Shown here one piece after another: positions 43,554 to 52,740 of a stretch of 64,000 nt of DNA. Location: contig NZ_JAUQSY010000003.1 of assembly GCF_030580865.1 (NCBI RefSeq), positions 434,001-498,000 on the forward strand. The letters are read 5' to 3'. The position numbers and the translations under genes are program-made. The stretch's first letter is position 1, and each line of letters opens with the position of its first letter. The notes under the pieces are model-generated. The model worked only from the letters and a program-made list of their open reading frames with translations. It searched no databases and had not been told where the DNA came from. The stretch is from Hymenobacter aranciens (GTDB lineage Bacteria > Bacteroidota > Bacteroidia > Cytophagales > Hymenobacteraceae).

Positions 43554-44351
43554 ATGTCGCTCCTATCCGGCCGGCTGCGCTGGCTTTTACTCGTCGTGGG
43601 CCTGCTGGTCCGCTCCCTGACCACCCCGGCCCAGACGGTGCCGCCCGGCACCGACTACCGCGCCGCCCTCAAAACCCAAAACCTGAGCCGCCTCTGGCAC
43701 GCCGACCGCCTGACGTTCTACGGCGCTACGGGCACCGTGGCGTTTCCCGAGCCGCTGGGCTTCATCGGCAAGGACTACCAGCGCTTCTACCTGCACTACA
43801 CCAGCGTGCAGCAGGACCCCGCCAACCCGCTGGTGTACCGCGTGGCGGGCAAGACGCGCGTCAAGAGCAACGTGTGCGCCTTTACCGGCACCCTCACCAT
43901 CGTGAAAGCGCTGCGCTATAACGCGCCCAATGCCAATGAGCCCCAGTTCCGCGAAGGCGAGCTAACGTGCCGCGTGGAGCTGGCCGAAAACCGCGCCCAG
44001 CCCGGCAGCGGCACCATCCGGGGCACACTCACCACGTATTTCTACCTCGACAAGCAGGGGCAGGCGCGCTACAACACGCTGGAAGCCCAGGCCGACGGCT
44101 GGGGCAACAACCAGTGCGTGGCCACCTGGACCAGCTACGCCACCGGCCAGGCCAAGCCCTGCCACTGGGGCGACTACCGCATTGCCGAATCGGGCACGCT
44201 GGACATCGGTGCGGGGGAGTTTTCCATCAACGACAAGTATGTGCAGAATGGCTGGCAGACCTACCAGCAGGCCCTGCTGACCAGCGACTCGCCGCATGAC
44301 CCCGCCGGCCAGCGGGCCAAGGCCGAAGAGCGGCGGCAGTGGTGGAAGTAG
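43554..44351 (+). CDS. exported protein, unknown
   Basis: A 265-residue protein with a signal peptide (MSLLSGRLRWLLLVVGLLVR then SLTTPAQ). The mature part has strands TFYGATGTVAFPEPLGFIG and GTIRGTLTTYFYLDKQG, and two cysteine pairs (NVCAF, LTCRV, NQCVA, KPCHW) likely in disulfides. Its tail is charged (QRAKAEERRQWWK). No family recognised. It is divergent from the YcxB-like gene. Confidence 0.75.
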   Translation: MSLLSGRLRWLLLVVGLLVRSLTTPAQTVPPGTDYRAALKTQNLSRLWHADRLTFYGATGTVAFPEPLGFIGKDYQRFYLHYTSVQQDPANPLVYRVAGKTRVKSNVCAFTGTLTIVKALRYNAPNANEPQFREGELTCRVELAENRAQPGSGTIRGTLTTYFYLDKQGQARYNTLEAQADGWGNNQCVATWTSYATGQAKPCHWGDYRIAESGTLDIGAGEFSINDKYVQNGWQTYQQALLTSDSPHDPAGQRAKAEERRQWWK

Positions 44352-44381
44352 CGGACGCTAGGGGCGTAGCGCCAGCAGGCG

Positions 44382-44672
44382 CTACCGCAGCAGCGGGAAG
44401 CCCCGCGTCAGCCAGAAGTCGGCATCGACTTGGCCGCTGCTCATGCCGCCGTGGGCGTAGCGGGCCACGAAAGCCGGCCGGCCCGGAGCGGGGGCTTCGC
44501 CTACCAGATTGATGTACAACGCCTGGAGTAAGGCATCGGCGGCGGCCGGGTCGGCCGGGGGCTGTAGCTGCGCAAACACCTGCTCCAGTTCCTGCCAGAG
44601 GTAGGGGTCGCCGCGCAGGCCCCACTGGCCGGGGGTGGGCTGGAAAATTTGTCGGAGAGAGTGGGCGTCCAT
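44382..44672 (-). CDS. conserved small hypothetical protein
   Basis: 96 residues from ATG 44672, starting MDAHSLRQIFQPTPGQWGLR. It contains GDPYLWQELEQVF and ends YAHGGMSSGQVDADFWLTRG with FPLLR. The compact helical pattern and clean motifs support a real gene. The longer upstream frame is low-complexity and was not used. Convergent with the gene before it. Function unknown. Confidence 0.7.
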   Translation of the reverse strand: MDAHSLRQIFQPTPGQWGLRGDPYLWQELEQVFAQLQPPADPAAADALLQALYINLVGEAPAPGRPAFVARYAHGGMSSGQVDADFWLTRGFPLLR

Positions 44673-44894
44673 TGGGCTGGTGGGTGAGGGGTGAAGTGAG
44701 CAAGGCAAAAATAGCCTGGCGGCCGCTTCCCTTCGCTCAGGTGCCCCACGCTGCTTCGCAACGGGAGGCAGGTAGTCTGGCGGGGCAGCGAGGCAACCGA
44801 AAAGCCGGGCCGGACGCCAGCTGGGTTCGGCCGCCGCCCAACGGCGTAGCGGCTCTTCCGTAACTACCACCTCACCTCACTTTCCTCACCAATA

Positions 44895-46112
44895 ATGCCT
44901 GCCTCACGAACCCACCCCATTCTCATTGCCGGCGCCAGCATTGCGGGGCCGACGCTGGCCTACTGGCTGACCACCTACGGCTTCCGGGTAGTGGTGGTGG
45001 AGCGGGCCCCGGCCCTGCGCCTGGGCGGGCAAAACATCGACATCAACGGGCCGGGCCGCAAGGTGGTGCGCCTCATGGGCGTGGAAGACCGCATCCGGGC
45101 GGCCAATACCGGCGAACTGGGCTTGCAGTTCATTGGGCCGCAGGGCGAGGTGGCCGCCGCTTTCCCCAAGGATGGGGAAGTGAGCGGCACCCGGGAGCTG
45201 GAAATTCTGCGCGGCGACCTGGTTGACATCCTTTATAACCACACCAGGCAGGACGTGGAGTACCGCTTCGGCGACTCGATAGCGGGCCTGGCGCAGCAGG
45301 CCGACGGAGTAGCCGTGACGTTTGCCAGCGGCCGCACCGAAGCCTTTCAACTGGTGGTGGCGGCCGACGGGGTGCGGTCGGGCACCCGCCGGCTGGCTTT
45401 CGGCAACGAGCCGCAGTTTAAGTACCTGGGCCTCTACACGGCTTACCTCACCATTGCCCGGCAGCCGACGGACACTGCCTGGTGGCGCTGGTACACCGCC
45501 CCCGCTAGCCGGGTGCTCATGCTGCGCCCCGACAACCACGGCACCACCCGGGCCTCAGTCGCATTTCTGGAATCCCAGGCGGCCTACGAAAATTGCTCGC
45601 CCGCCGAGCAGAAAGCCGTGCTGCAAGCCAAGCTGGCGGGCGCGGGCTGGGAGGCCGACCGCATCCGGCGGGCCATCGACGAGGGGGCGGACGTGTACTT
45701 CGACCAGGTGGGCCAGATTATCGCGCCCCGGTGGTCGGCCGGCCGGGTGGCGCTGGTGGGTGATGCTGCTTACTGCCCCAGCCCGCTCACCGGCAAGGGC
45801 ACTACCCTGGCGCTGGTGGGGGCCTACGTGCTGGCCGGCGAGCTGGCCCGGCACGCGCGGCCCGAAGACGCCTTCGCCGCCTACGAGCAAAAGCTGCGCC
45901 CCTACGTGACCAAGGTGCAGCAGCTGCCGCCGGGCGTGCCGGGGTTGGCCTACCCCAGCTCGAAGCTGGGCGTGACGGTGCTCAACACCCTGGCCGGGGC
46001 GTTTGCCAGCGGGCCCGTGCAGAAAATCGTCGGCCTGTTCAGCTCCCGCGCGGCCGACGCCGAGGAGGACGACTTTACCCTTCCCGACTATTCCTTGCCT
46101 GCCGAGGCGTGA
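44895..46112 (+). CDS. FAD-dependent monooxygenase (PHBH fold)
   Basis: A 405-residue flavoprotein. FAD-binding GxGxxG-type motif LIAGASIAGPTLAYWL (glycines 13 and 18), VVVERAPALRLGGQNIDING, the second-site DG motif VVAADGVRSGTRR, and the GD motif RVALVGDAAYCPSP. Aromatic hydroxylases and antibiotic-modifying (TetX-like) enzymes share this layout. NAD(P)H and O2 would be co-substrates; the organic substrate is unknown. Typical family length. Monocistronic. Confidence 0.92.
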   Translation: MPASRTHPILIAGASIAGPTLAYWLTTYGFRVVVVERAPALRLGGQNIDINGPGRKVVRLMGVEDRIRAANTGELGLQFIGPQGEVAAAFPKDGEVSGTRELEILRGDLVDILYNHTRQDVEYRFGDSIAGLAQQADGVAVTFASGRTEAFQLVVAADGVRSGTRRLAFGNEPQFKYLGLYTAYLTIARQPTDTAWWRWYTAPASRVLMLRPDNHGTTRASVAFLESQAAYENCSPAEQKAVLQAKLAGAGWEADRIRRAIDEGADVYFDQVGQIIAPRWSAGRVALVGDAAYCPSPLTGKGTTLALVGAYVLAGELARHARPEDAFAAYEQKLRPYVTKVQQLPPGVPGLAYPSSKLGVTVLNTLAGAFASGPVQKIVGLFSSRAADAEEDDFTLPDYSLPAEA

Positions 46113-46216
46113 CAACTGGTGGGCGGCCCCGGCGGCCGGACCGCAACTCGCCGCAACCTGCCAACCACCTCCCCAGTAGGCTACCCCGACGCAAACACCG
46201 GCCGTCACCCTGTCCC

Positions 46217-48115
46217 ATGCACCTTCCCTCCCTTACTCATGCCCTGGCCCAGGCCGGGCAGGTGGCCCGCCGCTTCCCGCTCACGCTGCTCTGCGCCGTG
46301 ACGTTGTGCGTGGCCGGCTGCGCGGCCATCCACTTCACCAACGAAGAGGCCGCGCAGGCCGGCTGGGTGTTTCCGCTGGGCTCGGCGGCGGCCCTGGGGC
46401 TGCCGCTCACGCTGGCCCTGGCGCTGGCGGCCGAGCGCTACGGCTGGCGGCGGGCTACCACCTGGGCGGCGCAAGGGGCGGCGGTAGCGGCGCTGGCTGG
46501 CTGGGCGGCGCTGGCGCCGGCGCTGCCGGGGCTGGTGTGGGGCCTGCGGCTGGTGGTGCTGCTGCTGGGCCTGCACCTGGCCGTGGCCGCCGCGCCCTAT
46601 GTGGGCGAGCTGCGCCGCGAGGCCGACACGCCCGGCTTCTGGCGCTACAACGAAACGCTGCTGCTGCGCCTGCTGCTGGCCGGGCTCTACTCGGGGGTGC
46701 TGTACGCGGGCTGCGCGCTGGCGCTGGTGGCCGTGCGCGAGCTGTTTGGGTGGTATACCGACGGCGACTGGTTCGGCTACCTGTTCGTGGGGCTGGCCTC
46801 GCTGTTCAACACCTGGTTTTTCCTGGCCGGCGTGCCCCGCGACTGGGCCGCGCTGGAGCAGGAGGCGCCGTACCCGCGGGGCCTGAAGGTGTTTACGCAG
46901 TTTGTGCTGCTGCCGCTGGTGGTGCTCTACGTGGTGATTCTCTACGCGTATATGCTGCGCATTGTGGTGCAGTGGGAGCTGCCCGAGGGCTGGGTGTCGG
47001 TGCTGATACTGGCGCTGGCGGTGGCGGGCATCTTTGCGCTGCTGCTCATCCACCCACTGCGGCACGACCCCGCCAACGCCTGGATTCGCACCTTTGCCCG
47101 CTGGTTCTACCGGGCGCTGTTTCCGCTGCTGGGGCTGCTGGCGCTGGCCATCGGCACGCGCATTAGGGCCTACGGCATCACCGAGGAGCGCTACTTCGTG
47201 GTGCTGCTGGCGGCGTGGCTGCTGGGCATCGCGGCCTACTTCCTGTGGCGGCAGGGGCGGGGCATCGTCTGGATTCCGGTGACGCTGGCGGGGCTGGCGT
47301 TTGCCGCGGCGGCCGGGCCCTGGGGGGCCTTCGCCACGGCCGAGCGCAGCCAGCTGCGGCAGTTGCGCGAGCTGGTCGAACAATACCAGCTCGGGCCGGG
47401 CGGCCGCCTGGACGGGGCCGCCGCCCAGGTGCCCACACTGCCACTGGCCGTGCGCGGGCGGCTGTCGTCGCTATTCGATTTCTTCAGCAAGCGCGACGCC
47501 CTGGCCGCCTTGCAACCGCAGTTTGCGGGCTCGCTGGCCCTGCCCGCCGGCCTGCGCGACCGCAGCCCCTGGGAGCAGGACCAGTGGCGGCAGGACCGGC
47601 CCTTCGAGCTCAGCGGCTTCGAGCACTTCGAGCCTTACCAGTTGCAAGCCAACGGCGCCGGGGGGGCGGCCAGCACCTGGGTGGGCTTCTACGTGCAGGA
47701 CCCGCCCCGCTACTACTCCCTGGGCGGAGGCCGCTACTGGCTGAAAGACGTGGGCAGCGGCGCCGTCGCCCCCGACCCCGCCGGCGATGTGGTGCTGGCC
47801 CTGTCCACGGCCGATGGCAGTTTCCGCCTGCTCAGCACCTTTGCCGGCGACACGCTGCTGCTGCAACGCTTCCAGCCCGATGCTGCGTGGCGCACGGCCC
47901 TGCGCCTGTCGCTGCGCGTCCCCGCCGATTCGCTGGTGGCCCGCTACGGCCGCAACCACGTCAATACCGTCAAGCTGGCAACGCCCGTGGTGGTGAGTGC
48001 CGGGGCCGGACCGCTGCGGCTGCGCCTGTTTATCACCTCGCTCAACCGCGAAGAGCTGGACCACAAGGCCCGGTACACGTACACGGCCGATGGGCTGCTG
48101 GAGCTAAACCCCTAG
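46217..48115 (+). CDS. DUF4153 membrane protein
   Basis: A 632-residue protein. Roughly a dozen hydrophobic helices lie in residues 20-400, with the DUF4153 core NETLLLRLLLAGLYSGVLYA and LFNTWFFLAGVPRDWAALEQ. A C-terminal soluble domain (about 400-632) ends TYTADGLLELNP. ATG 46217 gives a normal N terminus; the longer open frame upstream has no family character. It is followed 22 bases later by a large partner gene, and a relic of this junction sits at 38.4-38.8 kb. Function is not known for the family. Confidence 0.87.
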   Translation: MHLPSLTHALAQAGQVARRFPLTLLCAVTLCVAGCAAIHFTNEEAAQAGWVFPLGSAAALGLPLTLALALAAERYGWRRATTWAAQGAAVAALAGWAALAPALPGLVWGLRLVVLLLGLHLAVAAAPYVGELRREADTPGFWRYNETLLLRLLLAGLYSGVLYAGCALALVAVRELFGWYTDGDWFGYLFVGLASLFNTWFFLAGVPRDWAALEQEAPYPRGLKVFTQFVLLPLVVLYVVILYAYMLRIVVQWELPEGWVSVLILALAVAGIFALLLIHPLRHDPANAWIRTFARWFYRALFPLLGLLALAIGTRIRAYGITEERYFVVLLAAWLLGIAAYFLWRQGRGIVWIPVTLAGLAFAAAAGPWGAFATAERSQLRQLRELVEQYQLGPGGRLDGAAAQVPTLPLAVRGRLSSLFDFFSKRDALAALQPQFAGSLALPAGLRDRSPWEQDQWRQDRPFELSGFEHFEPYQLQANGAGGAASTWVGFYVQDPPRYYSLGGGRYWLKDVGSGAVAPDPAGDVVLALSTADGSFRLLSTFAGDTLLLQRFQPDAAWRTALRLSLRVPADSLVARYGRNHVNTVKLATPVVVSAGAGPLRLRLFITSLNREELDHKARYTYTADGLLELNP

Positions 48116-48137
48116 CCCCGGTTGCCGACCGTCGCGC

Positions 48138-49613
48138 ATGAAACTACTGGCCGCTACCGCCCTGCTGGGCACCCTGCTTATGCTGTTTAGCCGCTTCTTC
48201 GATGGGCTGGGGGCCCGCCACCGCCTCGACCTCGATGGCCTGGCCACCCTGGAAGTACCCACCTCCTTTCACCTCGACGAGGGCCCTGAGCAGCAGCTGC
48301 CCGTGGCCCGCCGGCTGCTGCGCCGTCCCTACGTCGATTTCAAGGCCGCGCCCGACCGGCTGACGTACTACCTGCCCGCCCACGAGCAGCAAACCTTTGG
48401 CGGCGAGGTGGTGCCGGTGGTGCTGCGCATTACCCTGTATGCCGACGACGCCCCGTTGCCCGATGCACCCGATAAGTCGTACTTCGACCACCTCGTGGCC
48501 GAGGACTTCTACCACGACGGCCAGCACCGCCCGGTGTATGACCGGCTGGCGAAGGTGGCCGAGCATCTGTACTACACCGCCGAGCCGGAAACTATAGTGG
48601 GCTGGTTTTCGAAGAAGGAGCGCCCCATGCACCACTTCGTGCTCACTGATGCCGCCAACCACGCCCGGCTCTACCTGAGTGCCCGCGAAGACGAGCTGAC
48701 CCGCGACCAGGCCGAAAAAGTGCTGCGCGACGTCCAGCGCAGCCTGCGCCGCGACCCCGCCGCCCTGACCCGCTACTTCGCCCACGCCGGCCGCGTAGTG
48801 CAGCAGCGGGAGGCCGTGGAGCAGGCCAATGTGGAAGTCAACCTGCGGCAGTTCAACCAGCAGCTGGCGGCCGCCGGCCTGCCGCCGCTGCAGCCCGTGG
48901 CGCGCTACGCCCCCGGCCGCTACGTGGACGTGGGGCCGTACTTCTACGGCATCAACAGCCTGCAGGAAATCTTCTTTGCCGCCTACCTCGGCAGCGCGCC
49001 GCTGCCGCTGCCCAAGCTGCCGCCCTATTTCAGCAACAACAACGGGCAGGGGCACTACCTGCCCTCGTTTCAGCAGCGCGCCATCTGGCAGCGGGGCGTG
49101 CCGGCGGGGCACGAGCTGCTGGTGCGCAGCAGCGTGTCGGAGCCCCTGTGGTACCCGCCCGAGGAAGTGGGCCGCTTTCAGCTGCCCGACCTGCTGCGCG
49201 AAACCGCCGCCACGGTAACCCAGGTGCAGCGCACGCCCGGCTTCGTGCCCGCCACCACCCACGTCCCGGTGCGCTGGGAGCTGAGCCCGGCCAACGAGGA
49301 AGAGCCCACCGAGCTGGGCACGGCGGCCGACTACCGCGACTTCCGCCGGATGTTCGGCCCGGTCACCGGCCCGCGCTTCCAGCTCAGCTACCTGGGCCTA
49401 CGCACCCCCGAGGGCCAGCCCGCCGAGGCCGTCTTTACCCTGGAAATCTTCCCCGACGGCAGCCCGCGCTACCGCCGCCTGACGGCCGACGCGCAGTATC
49501 TGGCCGTGGACGCCGCCCGGGGCGGCACCCTAGCCCTTGCCGTGCTGGGCCGCCGCTACCGGGCGCGCATCGAGCCCCCGGCGCAGGGCCACCTCACCGT
49601 CGAGCCGGAATAA
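48138..49613 (+). CDS. DUF4153-linked exported protein, unknown
   Basis: A 491-residue protein with an N-terminal hydrophobic segment (LLAATALLGTLLMLFSRFF), likely a signal anchor. The body lacks recognised domains but shows SYFDHLVAEDFYHDGQHRPV, a helical stretch EDELTRDQAEKVLRDVQRS and a C-terminal beta-rich part (QLSYLGLRTPEGQPAEAVFT). It always follows the DUF4153 gene here, intact or as relic. The two may form one membrane complex. Confidence 0.78.
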   Translation: MKLLAATALLGTLLMLFSRFFDGLGARHRLDLDGLATLEVPTSFHLDEGPEQQLPVARRLLRRPYVDFKAAPDRLTYYLPAHEQQTFGGEVVPVVLRITLYADDAPLPDAPDKSYFDHLVAEDFYHDGQHRPVYDRLAKVAEHLYYTAEPETIVGWFSKKERPMHHFVLTDAANHARLYLSAREDELTRDQAEKVLRDVQRSLRRDPAALTRYFAHAGRVVQQREAVEQANVEVNLRQFNQQLAAAGLPPLQPVARYAPGRYVDVGPYFYGINSLQEIFFAAYLGSAPLPLPKLPPYFSNNNGQGHYLPSFQQRAIWQRGVPAGHELLVRSSVSEPLWYPPEEVGRFQLPDLLRETAATVTQVQRTPGFVPATTHVPVRWELSPANEEEPTELGTAADYRDFRRMFGPVTGPRFQLSYLGLRTPEGQPAEAVFTLEIFPDGSPRYRRLTADAQYLAVDAARGGTLALAVLGRRYRARIEPPAQGHLTVEPE

Positions 49614-49631
49614 ACCGTAGTACCGTTCAGC

Positions 49632-49946
49632 ATGAGTGTCGTCGAATCCACCTCTGTCCCTGCGCTGCTGCGCCGCCACTGGCTGGTGCTCACGTTGGTG
49701 TTGCTCTACCTGCTGCGCTGGGTGCAGTACGTGGTAGAGGCTGCTGCCTACCGCGCCGGCCCGCCGCCCGGCGGGGCCGGCGACGCGCTGGGCTGGCTGC
49801 TGCTGGGCCAGTTTTATCTGGCCATAGCCCTGGTAGTAGTGTTGCTGGCCTGCGCCGGGTGGCGCCGGGCTCACTGGCGCTTCTACCTGATGCTGGCCGG
49901 GGTGGTGGCGCTGCCATTCGGGCTGCTGGCCGTGCTGGAAAACTAA
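49632..49946 (+). CDS. small membrane protein
   Basis: 104 residues with three hydrophobic helices (about 18-35, 53-75 and 82-100). It starts 18 bases after the preceding gene and may be the third member of the DUF4153 cassette. No family recognised. Confidence 0.75.
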   Translation: MSVVESTSVPALLRRHWLVLTLVLLYLLRWVQYVVEAAAYRAGPPPGGAGDALGWLLLGQFYLAIALVVVLLACAGWRRAHWRFYLMLAGVVALPFGLLAVLEN

Positions 49947-49966
49947 CTTCTTTACCCCACCTGACG

Positions 49967-50596
49967 ATGATGCAATTGCAAACAAACTCCCTGCTGGCCG
50001 CCCTGCTACTGTCGACCCCACTAGCCCAGGCCCAGCTCCGCGTGACGCCGCTGGCCCCCACCGCCGTACCCACCGCACTGAAGCGTAGTGGCAAAGTAGT
50101 GCAGGCCCTGCGCTACACCGACCGCACCGGCACCTACACCGTGCTGGCCACCCAAAGCGGCCCCGCGCCCGACCCCAAGGCCCAGGCCACCGACGGCCAG
50201 CGCGCCGACCTCTACGCCTACCAGTACCCCGCCACCGGGCCCGCCAGCTGGCAGGTACACGACTTCGAAGCCGACTGCCCCCTCGACCTGGCCGCCGCCT
50301 TCCGTCCCAAGGGCCTCAGCGTAACCGACCTCGACCAGGACGGCACGGCCGAGGTGTGGCTGGTGTACCGCACCGTATGCCGGGGCGACGTGAGCCCCAG
50401 CAACCAGAAGATTATCATGTACGAAGGCCCCAGCAAGTACGCCGTGCGCGGCACCGCCCGACTGGTGCTCGGCAACGGCCAGTTCGACGGCGGCACCTCC
50501 ACCTTCGACGCCGCCTGGGCCGCCGCCCCGGCCGCCTTCCGCCAGCACGCCACCAGGCTCTGGCAGCAGCACCGCGACGAGAAGCCGGGCGAGTAG
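49967..50596 (+). CDS. exported protein with FG-GAP-like segment
   Basis: A 209-residue protein with a signal peptide (MMQLQTNSLLAALLLSTPLA). The segment LSVTDLDQDGTAEVWLVYR is an FG-GAP/VCBS-like calcium loop, followed by CRGDVSPSNQKIIMYEG. The family is common but undefined in this phylum. Two ATG codons (49967, 49970) are adjacent; the first is used here. Second gene of a run of small exported proteins. Confidence 0.75.
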   Translation: MMQLQTNSLLAALLLSTPLAQAQLRVTPLAPTAVPTALKRSGKVVQALRYTDRTGTYTVLATQSGPAPDPKAQATDGQRADLYAYQYPATGPASWQVHDFEADCPLDLAAAFRPKGLSVTDLDQDGTAEVWLVYRTVCRGDVSPSNQKIIMYEGPSKYAVRGTARLVLGNGQFDGGTSTFDAAWAAAPAAFRQHATRLWQQHRDEKPGE

Positions 50597-50621
50597 GGGC
50601 GCTCCTTATAGTATAGTACCC

Positions 50622-51188
50622 ATGCCCGCTCTCCCGTACCCTCGCTGCACTGCCCTGCTGGGTAGCCTCGCCCTGGCCCTGGCCGCCTGCGACGGCCCGC
50701 CGCCCTCCACCACCACCCGCCCGGCCCCCCCGGCGGCGGCGACGCCCCCGCCACCCGCCCCCAACTACCGCCCCGCCACCAAGCAACGCCTCGGCGACAC
50801 CGACTTCTACCTTACGCTGCCGCGTGGGTTCGCTCTCAAATCAACCAACGCCGCCGACTTCCTGGTGTATTACTTCGCCCCGGCCGACACCACCGTGCGC
50901 GCCGACTTCACGGGCGGCATCTACCTGGGTTCGCAGCCCCAGGGCGACGTGGCCGACACCACCAACGGCTGCCGTACCCGCCGCGCCACCGTGAGCCTGC
51001 TGGGCCGGCCCACGCCGGTCACCATTCACCGCTGCGCCACGGGCTACACCGTCAGCAGCGTGTTTGCCAGCCGCAGCGGCCGGGGCTGGGATGCCCAGGT
51101 CGATGCCTTCGGCGAAGCCAAATCGGCCGCCGGCCTGCGCCAGCTGCTGGCCGTGCTGGCCATGTTGCGCCGCCAGCCCAAGTCCTAA
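50622..51188 (+). CDS. lipoprotein, unknown
   Basis: A 188-residue protein with lipobox ALALAAC (Cys23) and a Pro/Thr-rich linker to residue 50. The mature domain (DFYLTLPRGFALKSTNAADF, RADFTGGIYLGSQPQGDV) is a small beta fold ending LRQLLAVLAMLRRQPKS. No named family. Confidence 0.78.
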   Translation: MPALPYPRCTALLGSLALALAACDGPPPSTTTRPAPPAAATPPPPAPNYRPATKQRLGDTDFYLTLPRGFALKSTNAADFLVYYFAPADTTVRADFTGGIYLGSQPQGDVADTTNGCRTRRATVSLLGRPTPVTIHRCATGYTVSSVFASRSGRGWDAQVDAFGEAKSAAGLRQLLAVLAMLRRQPKS

Positions 51189-51204
51189 GCTTATTCTTAC
51201 GCTG

Positions 51205-52026
51205 ATGAAGCCCTATCTGCTCCTCGCCCCGCTCGTGCTGCTGGCCGCCTGCCGCCCCGACGACCAGCCCGCCACCACTGCCACCCCACCGCCCGCCACC
51301 TCTGCCCCGACGGCCGGGGCCCCGGCGGCTACTCCCGACACGCTGCACGTCGCCGATTCGCTGGGCCGCCGCGTGGCCGTGCTGCCGCTGCGCCCGAGCA
51401 CGGCCGCCGCGTTTCAACAGCTGCCCGCCGGCCCGCTGCCCGTCCGCCCCACCGACAATCCTAACCCTGCGGCTACTGCCGATGCCCCGCTGCCCGCCGG
51501 CGGCCGGGTGCAGCGCCAGGGCCAGCAGCTGCGGCTGCGCCCCGCCCAGGGGCCGGCCGTCGTGCTCACGCCCCAGCCCTCGCCGGAGGATGGGCCCGAA
51601 GGCCGCGACATTGCCTACTATTATTGGGGCAGCCTGCCCGCCGCCCACCAGTGGGTGGTGGATGTGGTGATGGACGACGGCTCGTCGGTGCTGCTGGTCG
51701 ACCAGCGCACCGGCCGCCGCACCAGTCTGCTGGGCGCGCCCAGCCTCTCGCCCGACGGCCGCCACCTGCTCAGTATGTGCGAGGACGTCAGCAGCGGCGG
51801 CACGCCCACTAACCTCAGCCTCTACCGCTGCGACGGTCCCGCGCCGCAGCTCGTCTGGTCGCGCAACCTCACCGCCTGGGGGCCCCGCGCCGCCCGCTGG
51901 CGCGATGCCCGCCACGCCATCCTGCTCCGCGCCCACGCCGCCACCGACCCCAGCGCCGACGTAGCCGAAGCCGCGCAGCACGTCCGCCTCAGCTACGCCG
52001 AGCTGGAGCTGCCCGCCCGGCCCTAA
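51205..52026 (+). CDS. lipoprotein, WD40/TolB-like propeller
   Basis: A 273-residue protein with lipobox LVLLAAC (Cys16) and a Thr/Pro/Ala-rich linker. The C-terminal part has propeller-type strands: HQWVVDVVMDDGSSVLLVDQ, LLGAPSLSPDGRHLLSMCED, then LSLYRCDGPAPQLVWSRNL. This suggests a short TolB-like propeller. ATG 51205 starts the signal peptide; 16 bases separate it from the previous gene. Confidence 0.78.
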   Translation: MKPYLLLAPLVLLAACRPDDQPATTATPPPATSAPTAGAPAATPDTLHVADSLGRRVAVLPLRPSTAAAFQQLPAGPLPVRPTDNPNPAATADAPLPAGGRVQRQGQQLRLRPAQGPAVVLTPQPSPEDGPEGRDIAYYYWGSLPAAHQWVVDVVMDDGSSVLLVDQRTGRRTSLLGAPSLSPDGRHLLSMCEDVSSGGTPTNLSLYRCDGPAPQLVWSRNLTAWGPRAARWRDARHAILLRAHAATDPSADVAEAAQHVRLSYAELELPARP

Positions 52027-52049
52027 TCTCATTTTCCATCGCCTTCGCT

Positions 52050-52607
52050 ATGAACTTTCGCCCCTTTTCCCTGCGCCTGTTGCCCCTGGCGCTGCTGGCC
52101 GCCTGCACCGAGCCCACCGCCAGGCAACCTGAAGCTGCCGAGACTCCTGCTTCCGCTCCTGCCGCTCCCGGCCTGCGCACCGCCGCCTACGCCGGCGAGT
52201 ACAATTGGGGCGACACCACCCGCACCGAGGCCGGCGGCACCCTCACCGTGTACCCCGAGTCGGACTCAACGGTGCTGCTCTACCTCGACATCAGCAACGG
52301 GCCGCCGGCCTTCCACCTCGGGCAGCTCTACCAGCGCGCCACCGTGCGCCAGGGCGTGGGCCGTTGCGCGTTCAAAGGGGAGTATGACTCGCTGGGCTGC
52401 GAGCTTCAGCTTGCCTTTAGCTCGCAGGCCGTTGTTATCAGAACTGAGGTGGGGCGCGGCGAATGTGGCTTCGGCCAGGGCGTGTATGCCGATGAAACCT
52501 ATCGCCGCACCAGCGCCGCCGTGCCGCAGCAGTTCGACGATGGGGGAGGGCGTAAAGTAGTATTCAAGACCACCTCGCCGGAGCAGTACAGCGCGGCCGG
52601 CCAGTAG
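52050..52607 (+). CDS. lipoprotein, unknown
   Basis: A 185-residue protein with lipobox PLALLAAC (Cys19), an Ala/Pro linker and a beta domain (YAGEYNWGDTTRTEAGGTLT, VLLYLDISNGPPAFHLGQLY). Three more cysteines (GRCAF, LGCEL, GECGF) may pair. Third lipoprotein in a row, 23 bases after the previous stop. Function unknown. Confidence 0.78.
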   Translation: MNFRPFSLRLLPLALLAACTEPTARQPEAAETPASAPAAPGLRTAAYAGEYNWGDTTRTEAGGTLTVYPESDSTVLLYLDISNGPPAFHLGQLYQRATVRQGVGRCAFKGEYDSLGCELQLAFSSQAVVIRTEVGRGECGFGQGVYADETYRRTSAAVPQQFDDGGGRKVVFKTTSPEQYSAAGQ

Positions 52608-52740
52608 CCCCGGCTGCCTGATTGAGCAGGCTTTGGCCGGCTGAAGAAAAATTAATGTGGGCTTCAGGTGGTCCTCAGCAGGGGAGGCCAATTTTGAATC
52701 AGGAAAGCGGAACGAACCGCTGCCCTTTACCGCCTCACTT

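Noticed and set aside
46205..47383. 392-codon minus-strand open frame
   Set aside because: Gln/Arg/His-rich shadow of the DUF4153 gene, no protein family character.
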